64,000 nt of DNA from Bradyrhizobium icense. Its GTDB lineage: Bacteria > Pseudomonadota > Alphaproteobacteria > Rhizobiales > Xanthobacteraceae. The DNA is taken from the NCBI RefSeq assembly GCF_001693385.1, contig NZ_CP016428.1, positions 5,208,001-5,272,000 of the forward strand, given 5' to 3'. Each line of letters begins with the position of its first letter. Position 1 is the first letter of the stretch. The notes beneath the pieces are model-generated. The model did no database searches. It saw only the letters and a program-made list of their open reading frames with translations, and was not told where the DNA came from. Shown here in pieces: positions 1 through 8,238 of the stretch. A program made the position numbers and the translations under genes.

Positions 1-177
1 CGTAAGCGGAATGAAGACCTTTCGCGAGTAGGAGATCTTTCTGCCGTGGGCCTCATCCCGCCTCGATGCCGCCATCGCCATGAGATCGGAAAGAGACACG
101 TCGCTGACCAGAGATCGGACCTCGGAAGCGGAAATTTCGCTTCGCCTTAGCCTGTCCAGAAGCATCCGATCCACCAT
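1..177 (-). CDS. fbiC: F420 deazaflavin (FO) synthase, N-terminal part, cut by window edge
   Basis: Only the first 59 codons are inside the window. The ATG at 177 has a GGAG ribosome site eight bases upstream. The peptide ends in the stretch SYSRKVFIPLT, which in CofG/FbiC proteins immediately precedes the radical-SAM cysteine motif; the cysteines themselves would lie beyond the window. The product would make the deazaflavin chromophore FO from tyrosine and the flavin precursor 5-amino-6-ribitylamino-uracil. It follows cofC by 44 bases on the same strand, which supports the call: with cofE, cofD and cofC this completes the F420 pathway. Whether it is a single-domain CofG/CofH or a fused FbiC cannot be told from this end; the window edge, not a mutation, truncates it. 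Confidence 0.72.
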   Translation of the reverse strand, partial: MVDRMLLDRLRRSEISASEVRSLVSDVSLSDLMAMAASRRDEAHGRKISYSRKVFIPLT

Positions 178-221
178 TTTCAGAACTCCTCACGCTCCGC
201 GAATTACAACGGAGCTTTTCC

Positions 222-956
222 TCATTTTGCGCAACCAACGTCGAACTCATTTCCGGCACCCACATCAACGATCGGGCGGCTGTATCCAGCAAATCCGCAA
301 CGTCGCCGTTCCCCCAGATTAATGGAACGCAAATAGCGATCGGTCGCGGTAGACGTGCTCAGGTCAAGAAAATCAAAGAGATCGGCGGGACTGTCGAGAT
401 CAAGTCCAATTCTTGCATTGCGGCACACGATGGGCGCGATGCCGAGGCGATCGGCTGCGGCGATGTGGCGGGCAAAGCTGTCGGGGCCGAAACACGGCTG
501 CAATGGCCGCGCCAAGGTGAACGCAACGGCGTTCGTGCCGCCATCGCGTGGCGCCGGCACGATCACTACGCGGTTGCGCTCTGCGGCCTGAAGAAGCGTT
601 GAAACATCTTCGCCCAAGATCGCGGGCACATCGCTCGGCAGAGCGACGACAAGCCGGCCTCCCCTCTTTTCGACCTTTGCGAGTCCTGCCGCTATTGCCT
701 CGTTCGTTCCGTTCGCGCCGCCGTCATCAATGACAACAGCGCCTAAGCGAGCTGCTTCTCGCGCAACATCGTCTGCACTGGTGACAACAGCGACTTTCTT
801 CGACGTCGGCGCACTGCATGCTGCCTCAAGAACATCGGTCAGCATCGTACGCGCCAATGTGGCGCGCTCGGATGCGGTCAAAATTGATGAGAGCCGCTGT
901 TTTGCGCGCAAGAACATCTTGGCCGGGACAATTACCCATGCATCAGGGCTGGTCAC
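222..956 (-). CDS. cofC: 2-phospho-L-lactate (or PEP) guanylyltransferase
   Basis: 244 residues. CofC/FbiD activates 2-phospholactate or phosphoenolpyruvate with GTP for attachment to FO. The N-terminus (WVIVPAKMFLRAKQRL) has the conserved nucleotidyltransferase start with a lysine-rich loop, followed by a region VALPSDVPAI resembling the metal-binding LPxD motif and GGTNA, typical of the family. The ATG overlaps the end of cofD by four bases (ATGA), so translation is probably coupled. The C-terminal tail after about residue 215 is rich in Gly, Arg and Ser and looks like a lineage-specific extension. Assignment rests on motifs plus position between cofD and fbiC. Substrate choice between phospholactate and PEP cannot be read from the sequence. 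Confidence 0.85.
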   Translation of the reverse strand: MTSPDAWVIVPAKMFLRAKQRLSSILTASERATLARTMLTDVLEAACSAPTSKKVAVVTSADDVAREAARLGAVVIDDGGANGTNEAIAAGLAKVEKRGGRLVVALPSDVPAILGEDVSTLLQAAERNRVVIVPAPRDGGTNAVAFTLARPLQPCFGPDSFARHIAAADRLGIAPIVCRNARIGLDLDSPADLFDFLDLSTSTATDRYLRSINLGERRRCGFAGYSRPIVDVGAGNEFDVGCAK

Positions 957-1960
957 GAAACACCTCCGCTCAAGGGTCCTTTTTCCCGTTCCTTGTGCTT
1001 TGTTCGAAGGCTATCGCCGAACATAAGGGCGTGCTCCGCGAGGGCGATTTTTGATTGCAATCCAGTCATCAATGTTGGTGCCAGATGCACGTCGATGCCC
1101 AGGTCGGCAGCCCCCTCGGCATCCGTCGTGTCTATGATCAAGCCATCGATCAGCCCGGCGTAATGTCTGGCAATCTCTCGGTTTGTGGCCTCAAGGCCGA
1201 GCTCGTCCATGATCTTTCGTGTCGGCCCCTTGATGGCTTGGCCCCCTATGATCGGGGAAATGGCGATGACAGGAACACGGGCCGCTCGCAATTTTTCCGT
1301 CATTCCTGGAACAGCCAGGATCGGATCGATGCTCAGATAAGGGTTGGACGGACATAGGACGATGAGGCGGAGATCATCAGCGTCAAGAGCCTGAAGCACC
1401 TCCTGTGTGAGGCGGGCACTTTCCGCCCCTCTGAATCGGATCTGCTTGACCGCCGGCTCGCAGCGCCGCCCAACAAAGTAGCGTTGGAATTCGAGTTCGC
1501 CTTCCGTACTTACAACGATGGTGGAAAGCTTGTCGTTGGTAATGGGCAGCACGTTTGAACGGATACCGAAGCGACCTGCAATATCGATCGCAATGGCTGT
1601 GAGACTTTCACCGCTTAGCCGCCGGCGGGTTCGCTCCACATGCATCGCCATGTCGCGATCGCCAAGGGAGAACCAGGTCTGCCCGCCGATTTCCTTCAAA
1701 GCCTCCATGAAGTTCCAGGTCTCATCGGATCGACCCCAGCCACGTTGCTGGTCGCTCAAACCACCGAGCGTATAAAGCACTGTATCCAGGTCCGGGGAGA
1801 TATGTAGCCCGAGATGCTCGAAATCGTCCGCGACATTTACGATAACGGTCAGACGTTCTCCGAGGAGGTGCTGCAAGCCGAGAGCAAGCTTTGCTCCTCC
1901 GACTCCCCCGCAGAGGGCCACCACACCGCCCTCATCAGATAGATGACAAGGTCCCTTCAT
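953..1960 (-). CDS. cofD: 2-phospho-L-lactate transferase (F420-0 synthesis)
   Basis: 335 residues, normal for CofD/FbiA. The enzyme joins the CofC product to FO to give F420-0 (or dehydro-F420-0). The N-terminal GGVGGAKLALGL glycine-rich motif, NVADDFEHLGLHISPDLDTVLYTL and the later CPSNPYLSIDPIL and SPIIGGQAIKGP stretches are hallmark CofD segments. The start ATG overlaps the cofE stop by four bases and the stop overlaps the cofC start, giving a tightly packed cofE-cofD-cofC-fbiC order. Nothing looks damaged. F420 genes are well known in actinobacteria and archaea and patchier in proteobacteria, so their presence in a symbiotic region is notable. Confidence 0.92.
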   Translation of the reverse strand: MKGPCHLSDEGGVVALCGGVGGAKLALGLQHLLGERLTVIVNVADDFEHLGLHISPDLDTVLYTLGGLSDQQRGWGRSDETWNFMEALKEIGGQTWFSLGDRDMAMHVERTRRRLSGESLTAIAIDIAGRFGIRSNVLPITNDKLSTIVVSTEGELEFQRYFVGRRCEPAVKQIRFRGAESARLTQEVLQALDADDLRLIVLCPSNPYLSIDPILAVPGMTEKLRAARVPVIAISPIIGGQAIKGPTRKIMDELGLEATNREIARHYAGLIDGLIIDTTDAEGAADLGIDVHLAPTLMTGLQSKIALAEHALMFGDSLRTKHKEREKGPLSGGVS

Positions 1961-2721
1961 CTAAAAAGATCCTGCTCTTTCGGACGGACAAGAACCGAGG
2001 CAGGTTTTGTCGGCGCCTGACATGACAGTCCGCGGACGTGGACGATCGGTTGTCCCTCGGCTGCCTGTCCCATCACCAACGACGCGGCCGCTGCCAGTTC
2101 ATCAGCCACGGCGATCTCCGTTACCTGCATGGGCCGTCCGAACAAATCGGGCTCCCCAATCATACTCTGAAGTGCAGGCAGCCCTGCACATCCGATTGCC
2201 ACCCCAACAACACCGTTGCGCCAAGGGCGACCGAAGCTGTCGTTCATGACCACTGCGACATTCACGCCGAAACGTTGATCGAGCCCGGCCTTCAAGCGCT
2301 CGCAGCTGTTATCCGGATCTTTTGGCAGCAGCAGCACGCGATGACTATGACCTTGATCGATATTGGATTGATCGATCCCGGCATTCGCCATCACGAACCC
2401 AAGGCGGTGAGCAACGATGATCACGTTCTGCCTGGAGCGGATGACCTCGCTTGACTCCGAGAGCACCACCTCGATGTGCCGCGGGTCCTTTCCAACCGTT
2501 TTTGCGAGTTCCAATGCCCGTGCGGAAGGGCTCACGTCATCGAGATCAACGTACCTACTTTCCGCCTTCGAGACGATTTTTTGTGCAACTACGAAAATGT
2601 CACCCGAGGCGACCTCGATGCCAGCGCTACTAACGCCATCCGCAATGATAGACACCAGATCGTCGTCCGGCCTCACCATAGGGATCCCACGAAGGGCGGT
2701 ATAAGTGACGCTCCTAGTCAT
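1957..2721 (-). CDS. cofE: F420-0:gamma-glutamyl ligase
   Basis: 254 residues, the length of single-domain CofE; it lacks the C-terminal nitroreductase-like domain of actinobacterial FbiB. CofE adds gamma-linked glutamates to F420-0 using GTP. Motifs seen are the N-terminal [36 protein letters not shown] and [11 protein letters not shown], all characteristic of the family and involved in metal and nucleotide binding. An AAAGG ribosome site lies just upstream of the ATG. A gap of about 250 bases separates it from the AsnC gene upstream, so it may have its own promoter, although same-strand order suggests one functional unit. Without an FbiB-type reductase domain, a dehydro-F420 intermediate would need another reductase if PEP were used. 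Confidence 0.93.
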   Translation of the reverse strand: MTRSVTYTALRGIPMVRPDDDLVSIIADGVSSAGIEVASGDIFVVAQKIVSKAESRYVDLDDVSPSARALELAKTVGKDPRHIEVVLSESSEVIRSRQNVIIVAHRLGFVMANAGIDQSNIDQGHSHRVLLLPKDPDNSCERLKAGLDQRFGVNVAVVMNDSFGRPWRNGVVGVAIGCAGLPALQSMIGEPDLFGRPMQVTEIAVADELAAAASLVMGQAAEGQPIVHVRGLSCQAPTKPASVLVRPKEQDLFR

Positions 2722-2970
2722 CGCGAGGCCTTTCTGCCTTCGCGGCTGCCCACTTCCCGATTATTAATTCTCGCACATGTGCATCTCGCCTTTAAAATGG
2801 TGTCCGCCGACGTGCCCCCAGTCACTGCGAATCCGCTATATTCCATCTTCCTCTCCGTGGGCAGCTTGTAAGTGCTCAACTGTCAGATACGCTCTCTCGA
2901 TTCGATCGTCCTGCAGGAGTGCCTATGAACCTCTTCGCGCTTGCATCATACGGCCGCTAACCCCAGTTGG

Positions 2971-3513
2971 TCACTTGCCTCTACGCTGCGTCCCAGCCGG
3001 TCTAATCATTATGAGAGCAGCAGGAGAGATGGATCGCTTCACTACGGTACGCATTGCAAAGCTGGATTGCAGTCTCGCAACGCCTGGCAACCGCGATAGG
3101 TGCTGCTTATGGATACGTTCGTAGTCTTCCATGCCACATGCCAGCACTTGAACCTGATAGTCGTCCGCACCGGACATAAGGTGGCACGAGATTACGTCGG
3201 GGCACTTGTGGATTTCAGTCTCAAAGCGTGCGAGTGCATCCTCGCTTTGGCGATCAAGTGTGATGTGAACGATCACTGTCAGCGGGAAGCCAAGCGCATT
3301 CACATCGATGTTTGCCGCGTAACCCTTGATGATGCCGGCTTTCTCCATTTGCAGTACGCGCCTCGCACAGGCGGTCGCTGACAGTCCGACCCGTTCGGAG
3401 AGAGCCAAGTGGCTTATTCGGGCATCTTGAATGAGTTCGCGCAGAATTTTACGGTCGAGAGAATCGAGGGCTGAGAGCATAGCGTCGAGAGCCCCTGTCG
3501 TTGTTCCATTCAC
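2971..3513 (-). CDS. Lrp/AsnC-family transcriptional regulator
   Basis: 180 residues. An N-terminal winged helix-turn-helix (about residues 15-70: LDRKILRELIQDARI, then LSERVGLSATACARRV) is followed by the ligand-binding RAM domain (about 80-160), the standard Lrp/AsnC layout. It starts with GTG overlapping the npdG stop by four bases, so it is co-translated with the F420:NADP oxidoreductase. Such regulators usually respond to amino acids or related small molecules, and location suggests it senses a substrate or product of the adjacent F420-linked pathway and controls this cluster; that is inference. The C-terminus carries about 20 extra basic residues. Confidence 0.9.
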   Translation of the reverse strand: MNGTTTGALDAMLSALDSLDRKILRELIQDARISHLALSERVGLSATACARRVLQMEKAGIIKGYAANIDVNALGFPLTVIVHITLDRQSEDALARFETEIHKCPDVISCHLMSGADDYQVQVLACGMEDYERIHKQHLSRLPGVARLQSSFAMRTVVKRSISPAALIMIRPAGTQRRGK

Positions 3514-4172
3514 GTCAAGCCGGAGATCGAGATGCCGGCGCCTTTCACTTTGTATTTGCGGTTGATCGCGATCAGGACAGAGGTTAGAGCCTCGGCCGCG
3601 GTCGAATTCGCGAGGACACCGCCATCGACGCCACGATTACTCACAGCGTCCGCGAGCGTTATCACTTGGTTGCGGGCATCGGCGTCATCGCTGAACACCA
3701 GGACATCGCAGTCTGCCTTGCCGCCAGCATGAAGCTTCTGCGAGCCGACATTGTGGAAGGCGCCGACCACGCGCGAGCTTGGATCAAGCAGCGACTGCGC
3801 TATCAGGGCTGCTGAACCAGCACTCGGGAGCTGAACGACGGATACCTTTGGCGGCACGAGGGGCACTACCGCGGTGACGACAATCTTGCCCTTGGCAGGA
3901 TCTTTGATCTCGGCCAGGCTTGCTTCATAGTTGGAGAAAGGAACCGCAACGACGACGATGTCGCTCTTCGCAGCTGCGGCAGCGTTGGTGTCGCCGCTGA
4001 CATTGGCGAACCCTTCCGACTTCAGGAGCGAGACTGCGTCCTGAGCGCGCTCAATTGAGCGGGATCCGAGAATGACGGAGTATCCGGCGCTACTCCAGCT
4101 GCGGGCAAGGCCAGACCCGAGATCGCCGGTGCCGCCGACGATTGACAAAATAGGAAGGTTAGCGTTCGACAT
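3510..4172 (-). CDS. npdG: F420H2:NADP+ oxidoreductase
   Basis: 220 residues. The N-terminal SIVGGTGDLGSGLARSWSSA is the Rossmann NADP-binding loop of the NpdG/Fno family; GSRSIERA follows at the second strand and carries the residues that usually select NADP. VVAVPFSNY and the C-terminal half match the family layout. The enzyme shuttles hydride between NADPH and F420, supplying or draining F420H2. A weak ribosome site (AAGG) precedes the ATG. It lies between the luciferase-like enzyme operon and the cof genes and overlaps the AsnC gene by four bases. It is the only enzyme here able to link F420 to the general redox pool, which supports functional F420 use rather than relic genes. Confidence 0.88.
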   Translation of the reverse strand: MSNANLPILSIVGGTGDLGSGLARSWSSAGYSVILGSRSIERAQDAVSLLKSEGFANVSGDTNAAAAAKSDIVVVAVPFSNYEASLAEIKDPAKGKIVVTAVVPLVPPKVSVVQLPSAGSAALIAQSLLDPSSRVVGAFHNVGSQKLHAGGKADCDVLVFSDDADARNQVITLADAVSNRGVDGGVLANSTAAEALTSVLIAINRKYKVKGAGISISGLT

Positions 4173-4371
4173 GTGGATTGCACCTTCTTTGCTTGCGGCA
4201 TGACGTCTTCCGCGAAACTCTGCTTTGCTTGAGTGTGCCGGACGGTATTCATACCAGACCGAACACTCAACAGGTGAGTGGCTGCCGCATCAACACGTGC
4301 ACAGGCTCTTCAAATCCAGCTCGCCGGCAGGTCAACATTTTTGAGCCCTCCCGGACGATAAGGATTTCATG

Positions 4372-4605
4372 CTAGCCACCCTCAAGATAGGGAAAGAAAT
4401 TGAGTTCAGCACCGTCTTCGACTTCGGCGGACAACGGCACCACCACGTCACCAATCGACGCCAGCCAGACCTCATGCTCGGCGCTCAAGGAGTCGATCGG
4501 GTTGAGAACCGTCGTTCCGTCAGGCAGGTCAAGCTGAATGGATCCAATTCCGTCGGGCAAGAACCGACGGAGGTTTCCATGCATATTAATCTCCACCCGG
4601 ATCAT
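4372..4605 (-). CDS. MoaD/ThiS-like small sulfur-carrier protein
   Basis: 77 residues ending in Gly-Gly (FFPYLEGG), the signature of ubiquitin-like sulfur carriers, which are adenylated and thiocarboxylated at that end. The sequence has the beta-grasp pattern: MIRVEINMHGNLRRFL, LPDGTTV, and a hydrophobic strand before the C-terminus. It is the last gene of the molybdenum hydroxylase operon and overlaps the large subunit gene by four bases. Housekeeping MoaD is usually beside moaE; no moaE, thiG or E1-like moeB is here. A role in molybdopterin supply for the adjacent hydroxylase, or sulfur delivery in the pathway, is inferred. Not a fragment: length and end are right for the family. Confidence 0.78.
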   Translation of the reverse strand: MIRVEINMHGNLRRFLPDGIGSIQLDLPDGTTVLNPIDSLSAEHEVWLASIGDVVVPLSAEVEDGAELNFFPYLEGG

Positions 4606-6875
4606 GAGTGTTGCTTCTGCATTGCAGCGACAATCTTTTCAGCTGTCATAGGCAGCGAGTTCGGCCAACAGCCGGTCGCCGCTGCGATCGCATTTCCGAT
4701 GGCAGCCGGCGGCTCGATACAGGGTGGCTCGCCGACACCCTTGGCCCCGTAAGGACCGGCAGCGGAGCGGCATTCTACGATGATGCTCTCGATCTCCGGG
4801 ACATCCATCGCTGTCGGCATCTTGTAATCGGTCAGGTTCGCATTCATGACGCGACCGTCCTGATAAACGATCTCTTCCGACAGCGCCTGGCCGATACCTT
4901 GCGCCACGCCGCCCTCGATCTGGCCCTCGATATAGGTCGGATTGATCGCATATCCGACGTCCTGGGCCACGACATAGCGATTGATGGTCACTTTGCCGGT
5001 TGCTTGATCGACCGACAGGTCGACGGCATGGGCATGGTAACTCGGTGTATTCCATACCGGTAGCGGATGGTTCTGAACACGCGTTGGATCATAAGCGGGC
5101 GCGGGCGAAATGGCCGTGCCATGCGCGATGAGCCCGCCGCCGGCAAGACGCGAGATGCGCGCCAATTCCGCAATCGAAATCGACTTGTTGCCGGCCACCA
5201 CATGTTTGTCCTGCAGCTTCATGTCCTCAATCGGCGCTTCCAGCTGCTTGGCTGCGAGCTCGAACATCTGGCGCCGCAGCTCGCTAGCTGCCGCAAGACA
5301 CGCATTGCCGACCGAGAACGTCGTGCGGCTTCCTTGAGCGCCGAAGTCAAATGGAGCGGCCTGAGTGTCGACCCCGGTTACGTTGATGTCCGTCAGATCG
5401 AGGGACAGCTCCTCGGCCAGCACCTGAGCAGCGCCCGTGATGGCGCCGGTGCCAATTTCGACGGCGCCGCTGACAAGTGTCGCGCTTCCATCTGGATTGA
5501 TTTTGACATAGACACCGGACGAGCCGCCAGTCGTCATCCACCAGCTGCAGGCAATGCCTTTGCCACGTCCCGGCTCGGGATTGCGGTCGTGCCAGCCGAT
5601 CGCATCGGCTGCCTTGCGCAGACATTCCTCGATGCTCACGGACGTGTGCGTCTCGCCCGAAGGACCTGGGTCTCCCTCCTTAACGACGTTGCGCAGGCGC
5701 ATTTCGAGAGGATCCAATCCGAGGTCCTTCGCGATCATGTCGATCTGGCATTCCATCGCGAAATTCGCCATCGGCCCCGCAGGAGCACGGAACGAGCCCG
5801 AATGGACCTTGTTGGTGTAGACAGCCATGCTTTCGAACGCGAGCGCTCCGGTCTTGTAAGGGCCTGCCATGACCTGCAGCGCGATTGCAGCCGTTCCCGG
5901 ACCTGAGCCTGCATAAGCGCCACAATCCACGATGATCCTGCCGCTTCGAGCGAGAAGATGTCCTTCTTTGTCGACAGCAGTCTTGAGCAGAACGATGGAC
6001 GCCTGGCGGGGAAGCGCGGCTGTGAGCTCTTCTTCGCTCGTCGACATCACCTTGACCGGGCGCGCGGTCTTGCGCGCCAGGAGAGCTGCGAAGTGCTCAA
6101 CGCCGATCCTTAGCTTCCCGCCGAAGCCGCCCCCAATGCCTGGCACGGTCACCCGCACACGCGCGGCCGGCAGATCAAGGATCTCGGCCAAGGTCGTTTG
6201 CGTATCAAAAGGCAATTGCGTATTACACCAGACGGTCACGATTCCATTCGCATCCCAGTCGGCGGTCGCAACCCGTGGCTCTGTGTATCCGGGATGCTGC
6301 AACGCGGTTGAGAAACGATGGTCGTAGACCTTATGGGCTTTTGCGAATGCCGCTTCGGCATCGCCGACGCGAATGCGCGCTTGACCTGCGATGTTGCCGT
6401 TTCTCGAAATGATCGGGAGCGCCTTGTAAGTTTCCCAATCCGGGTGGATCCGGATATCGCTCTTGAGCGCCTCCTCCGGATCAAACAGCGGTGGCAAATC
6501 CTCGTATTCGACCTCAATGGCTGCAACCGCGCGCTCGGCGATCTCGAGAGAGGTGGCGGCAACGGCGGCTATTGCGTGTCCCATGAACAGCGCGCGATCA
6601 GTTGCGAACACAGTTGTATCGCGCACTGCCGTTCCGTAACGGATCTGTGGAATGTCAGCCGAGGTGATGATTCCCCGTACGCCCGCCATTGCAGCCGCTC
6701 GCGAGGTATCGATCTTTTTGATCAGCGCGTGCGCTCGCGTACTGCGCAGAACTCTGCCGTAGAGCATGCCGGAAAGCTTGAAATCTGCGGCATAGACGTG
6801 TTTTCCGGTAACCTTGCCGACGCCATCCCGTCGGGGTAGGCGGTGACCGGCAACGCGACGGTTATGTGCGCTCAT
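4602..6875 (-). CDS. Xanthine dehydrogenase-family molybdenum hydroxylase, large subunit
   Basis: 757 residues, the usual length of CoxL/XdhB-type subunits that carry the molybdopterin cytosine dinucleotide site. Seen in order: the N-terminal GKVTGKHVYAADF segment, the GGGFGGK loop that contacts the Mo cofactor, FRAPAGPMANFAMECQID, GAQGSRTT, and near the C-terminus KGVGEPPCIEPP with the catalytic glutamate (GxGE). The CoxL active-site loop with cysteine (AYRCSFR type) is absent, so this is not a CO dehydrogenase. It forms a complex with the two preceding gene products and hydroxylates a carbon next to nitrogen in a ring or an aldehyde. The actual substrate is unknown; hydantoinase and F420 genes nearby suggest a nitrogen heterocycle. 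Confidence 0.9.
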   Translation of the reverse strand: MSAHNRRVAGHRLPRRDGVGKVTGKHVYAADFKLSGMLYGRVLRSTRAHALIKKIDTSRAAAMAGVRGIITSADIPQIRYGTAVRDTTVFATDRALFMGHAIAAVAATSLEIAERAVAAIEVEYEDLPPLFDPEEALKSDIRIHPDWETYKALPIISRNGNIAGQARIRVGDAEAAFAKAHKVYDHRFSTALQHPGYTEPRVATADWDANGIVTVWCNTQLPFDTQTTLAEILDLPAARVRVTVPGIGGGFGGKLRIGVEHFAALLARKTARPVKVMSTSEEELTAALPRQASIVLLKTAVDKEGHLLARSGRIIVDCGAYAGSGPGTAAIALQVMAGPYKTGALAFESMAVYTNKVHSGSFRAPAGPMANFAMECQIDMIAKDLGLDPLEMRLRNVVKEGDPGPSGETHTSVSIEECLRKAADAIGWHDRNPEPGRGKGIACSWWMTTGGSSGVYVKINPDGSATLVSGAVEIGTGAITGAAQVLAEELSLDLTDINVTGVDTQAAPFDFGAQGSRTTFSVGNACLAAASELRRQMFELAAKQLEAPIEDMKLQDKHVVAGNKSISIAELARISRLAGGGLIAHGTAISPAPAYDPTRVQNHPLPVWNTPSYHAHAVDLSVDQATGKVTINRYVVAQDVGYAINPTYIEGQIEGGVAQGIGQALSEEIVYQDGRVMNANLTDYKMPTAMDVPEIESIIVECRSAAGPYGAKGVGEPPCIEPPAAIGNAIAAATGCWPNSLPMTAEKIVAAMQKQHS

Positions 6876-7366
6876 TGCTTGGCTCCCGAGAGTGCGATGC
6901 GGTCTGCCGCGGTTGCCACGGCATCAATGATCTTGCGATAGCCGGTACAGCGGCACAGGGTCCCTGCGATCGCTTCCCTGATTTCGTCGCGCGAGGGCCG
7001 GCAGCCCGGATTTTCATCAAGGAATGACTTTGCCGTCAGGATCATTCCCGGGATGCAGTAGCCGCACTGAACAGCACCGCACTCGATGAATGCTTCCTGC
7101 AGGGGATGCAGATGCTCGGGATCGCCAATCCCCTCGATCGTTGTGATAGAGCATCCCTCGACCTGGCCTGCGAGCAGGATGCATGAATTAATGGCCTTTC
7201 CATCGAGCAGCACCGTACAGACGCCGCACTCTGCTTCCAGGCAGTTCTCTTTCGTGCCCATCATGCCGATCTCGTTGCGCAGGACCTGCAGCAGCGTCCA
7301 ATGGGGCTCGATGAGCACTTGATGGCTCTCGCCATTGACAACGATATTGAGAATTTTCCGGTTCAT
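6872..7366 (-). CDS. Molybdenum hydroxylase 2Fe-2S subunit
   Basis: 164 residues from the ATG at 7366, which overlaps the FAD-subunit stop by four bases; this start is preferred over one ten codons upstream. It carries the plant-type 2Fe-2S motif (ENCLEAECGVCTVLLDG, with a fourth cysteine in NSCIL) and the second cluster motif in the helical domain (GAVQCGYCIPGM and LCRCTGY). All eight cluster cysteines are present. The subunit passes electrons from the molybdenum centre to the FAD subunit. There is no export signal, so the enzyme is cytoplasmic. It is co-translated with both partner subunits. Confidence 0.93.
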   Translation of the reverse strand: MNRKILNIVVNGESHQVLIEPHWTLLQVLRNEIGMMGTKENCLEAECGVCTVLLDGKAINSCILLAGQVEGCSITTIEGIGDPEHLHPLQEAFIECGAVQCGYCIPGMILTAKSFLDENPGCRPSRDEIREAIAGTLCRCTGYRKIIDAVATAADRIALSGAKQ

Positions 7367-8238
7367 TGATTTTGTTCCCGAATTCGTTGCAAACACGTCG
7401 TCAGCGCGCGCTCTACCATGACGGCGACAAGACCGCGGCGATAACCGGCCGACGCGCGGACATCAGAGATCGGACTGGAAGCCTCTGCCGCGAGCCTGCC
7501 CGCCTCCGCAAAGCTTTCCTTCCCGGCAGGTTTGCCGATGAGGTAGCCTTCTGCCTGTTCGGGCCGGAACGCCTTGGGGCTTGCGGCGCCGATGGCCAGG
7601 CGCACGGAAGCGCAACGCGAGGTCGAAGCCTCTAGCGTCAAGCAAGCAGCAACACAAACGACCGAAATCTCCATCGCACGCCGACGCCCTTCCTTCAGGA
7701 AAGCGGTTGCTGATCTGGCTGGAAGCTTGGCAAATCGGATGCTGGTCACGATCTCTACCGGTGAGAGATGGGTTCGTCCCGGGCCAATGATGAAGTCGCG
7801 CAAGGCAACAGAGCGCCGTCCCGTCGGGCCGGTAATGTCGAGACTCGCATCGAGCGCGAGCAGCGGCGGCACAAAATCAGCGGCTGGCGAAGCATTGACG
7901 ATATTGCCGCCGATCGTGGCGATGTTTCGGACCTGATGACCACCAACCACACTGGCAGCTTCCAGCAGCATCCGCAAATCACCCTGAAACGCAGGATGGG
8001 TTTCCACGCTGCGATACTTGGTCAGCGCGCCAAGGGTGAATGCGTCAGCGGTCTCAGTGATTTCGCTCAGGCCGGGCAGGCAGGCGACATCGATCAGATG
8101 CGCGGGATCAATCTTCTTCCGATTGATCTGGATGACCGTATCGGTCCCGCCGGCGACATAGCGCGCGGTCGGCGCGAAACGTTGAGCGAGGTCAATGGCC
8201 TCCGTGACTGTCGCCGGCCGATGAAGATCAAAGCTCAT
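7363..8238 (-). CDS. Molybdenum hydroxylase FAD-binding subunit
   Basis: 291 residues, typical of CoxM/XdhC-type medium subunits. The N-terminal YVAGGTDTVIQI is the first FAD-binding loop and IATIGGNIVNASPAADF the second (IGGNI and SPAAD bind the pyrophosphate). The start overlaps the luciferase-like gene by four bases and the end overlaps the 2Fe-2S subunit. Order FAD, FeS, Mo subunit, then MoaD-like, all overlapping, argues for one transcript and one complex. The electron acceptor could be NAD or a quinone; direct coupling to F420 is possible but unsupported. Confidence 0.92.
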   Translation of the reverse strand: MSFDLHRPATVTEAIDLAQRFAPTARYVAGGTDTVIQINRKKIDPAHLIDVACLPGLSEITETADAFTLGALTKYRSVETHPAFQGDLRMLLEAASVVGGHQVRNIATIGGNIVNASPAADFVPPLLALDASLDITGPTGRRSVALRDFIIGPGRTHLSPVEIVTSIRFAKLPARSATAFLKEGRRRAMEISVVCVAACLTLEASTSRCASVRLAIGAASPKAFRPEQAEGYLIGKPAGKESFAEAGRLAAEASSPISDVRASAGYRRGLVAVMVERALTTCLQRIREQNQ

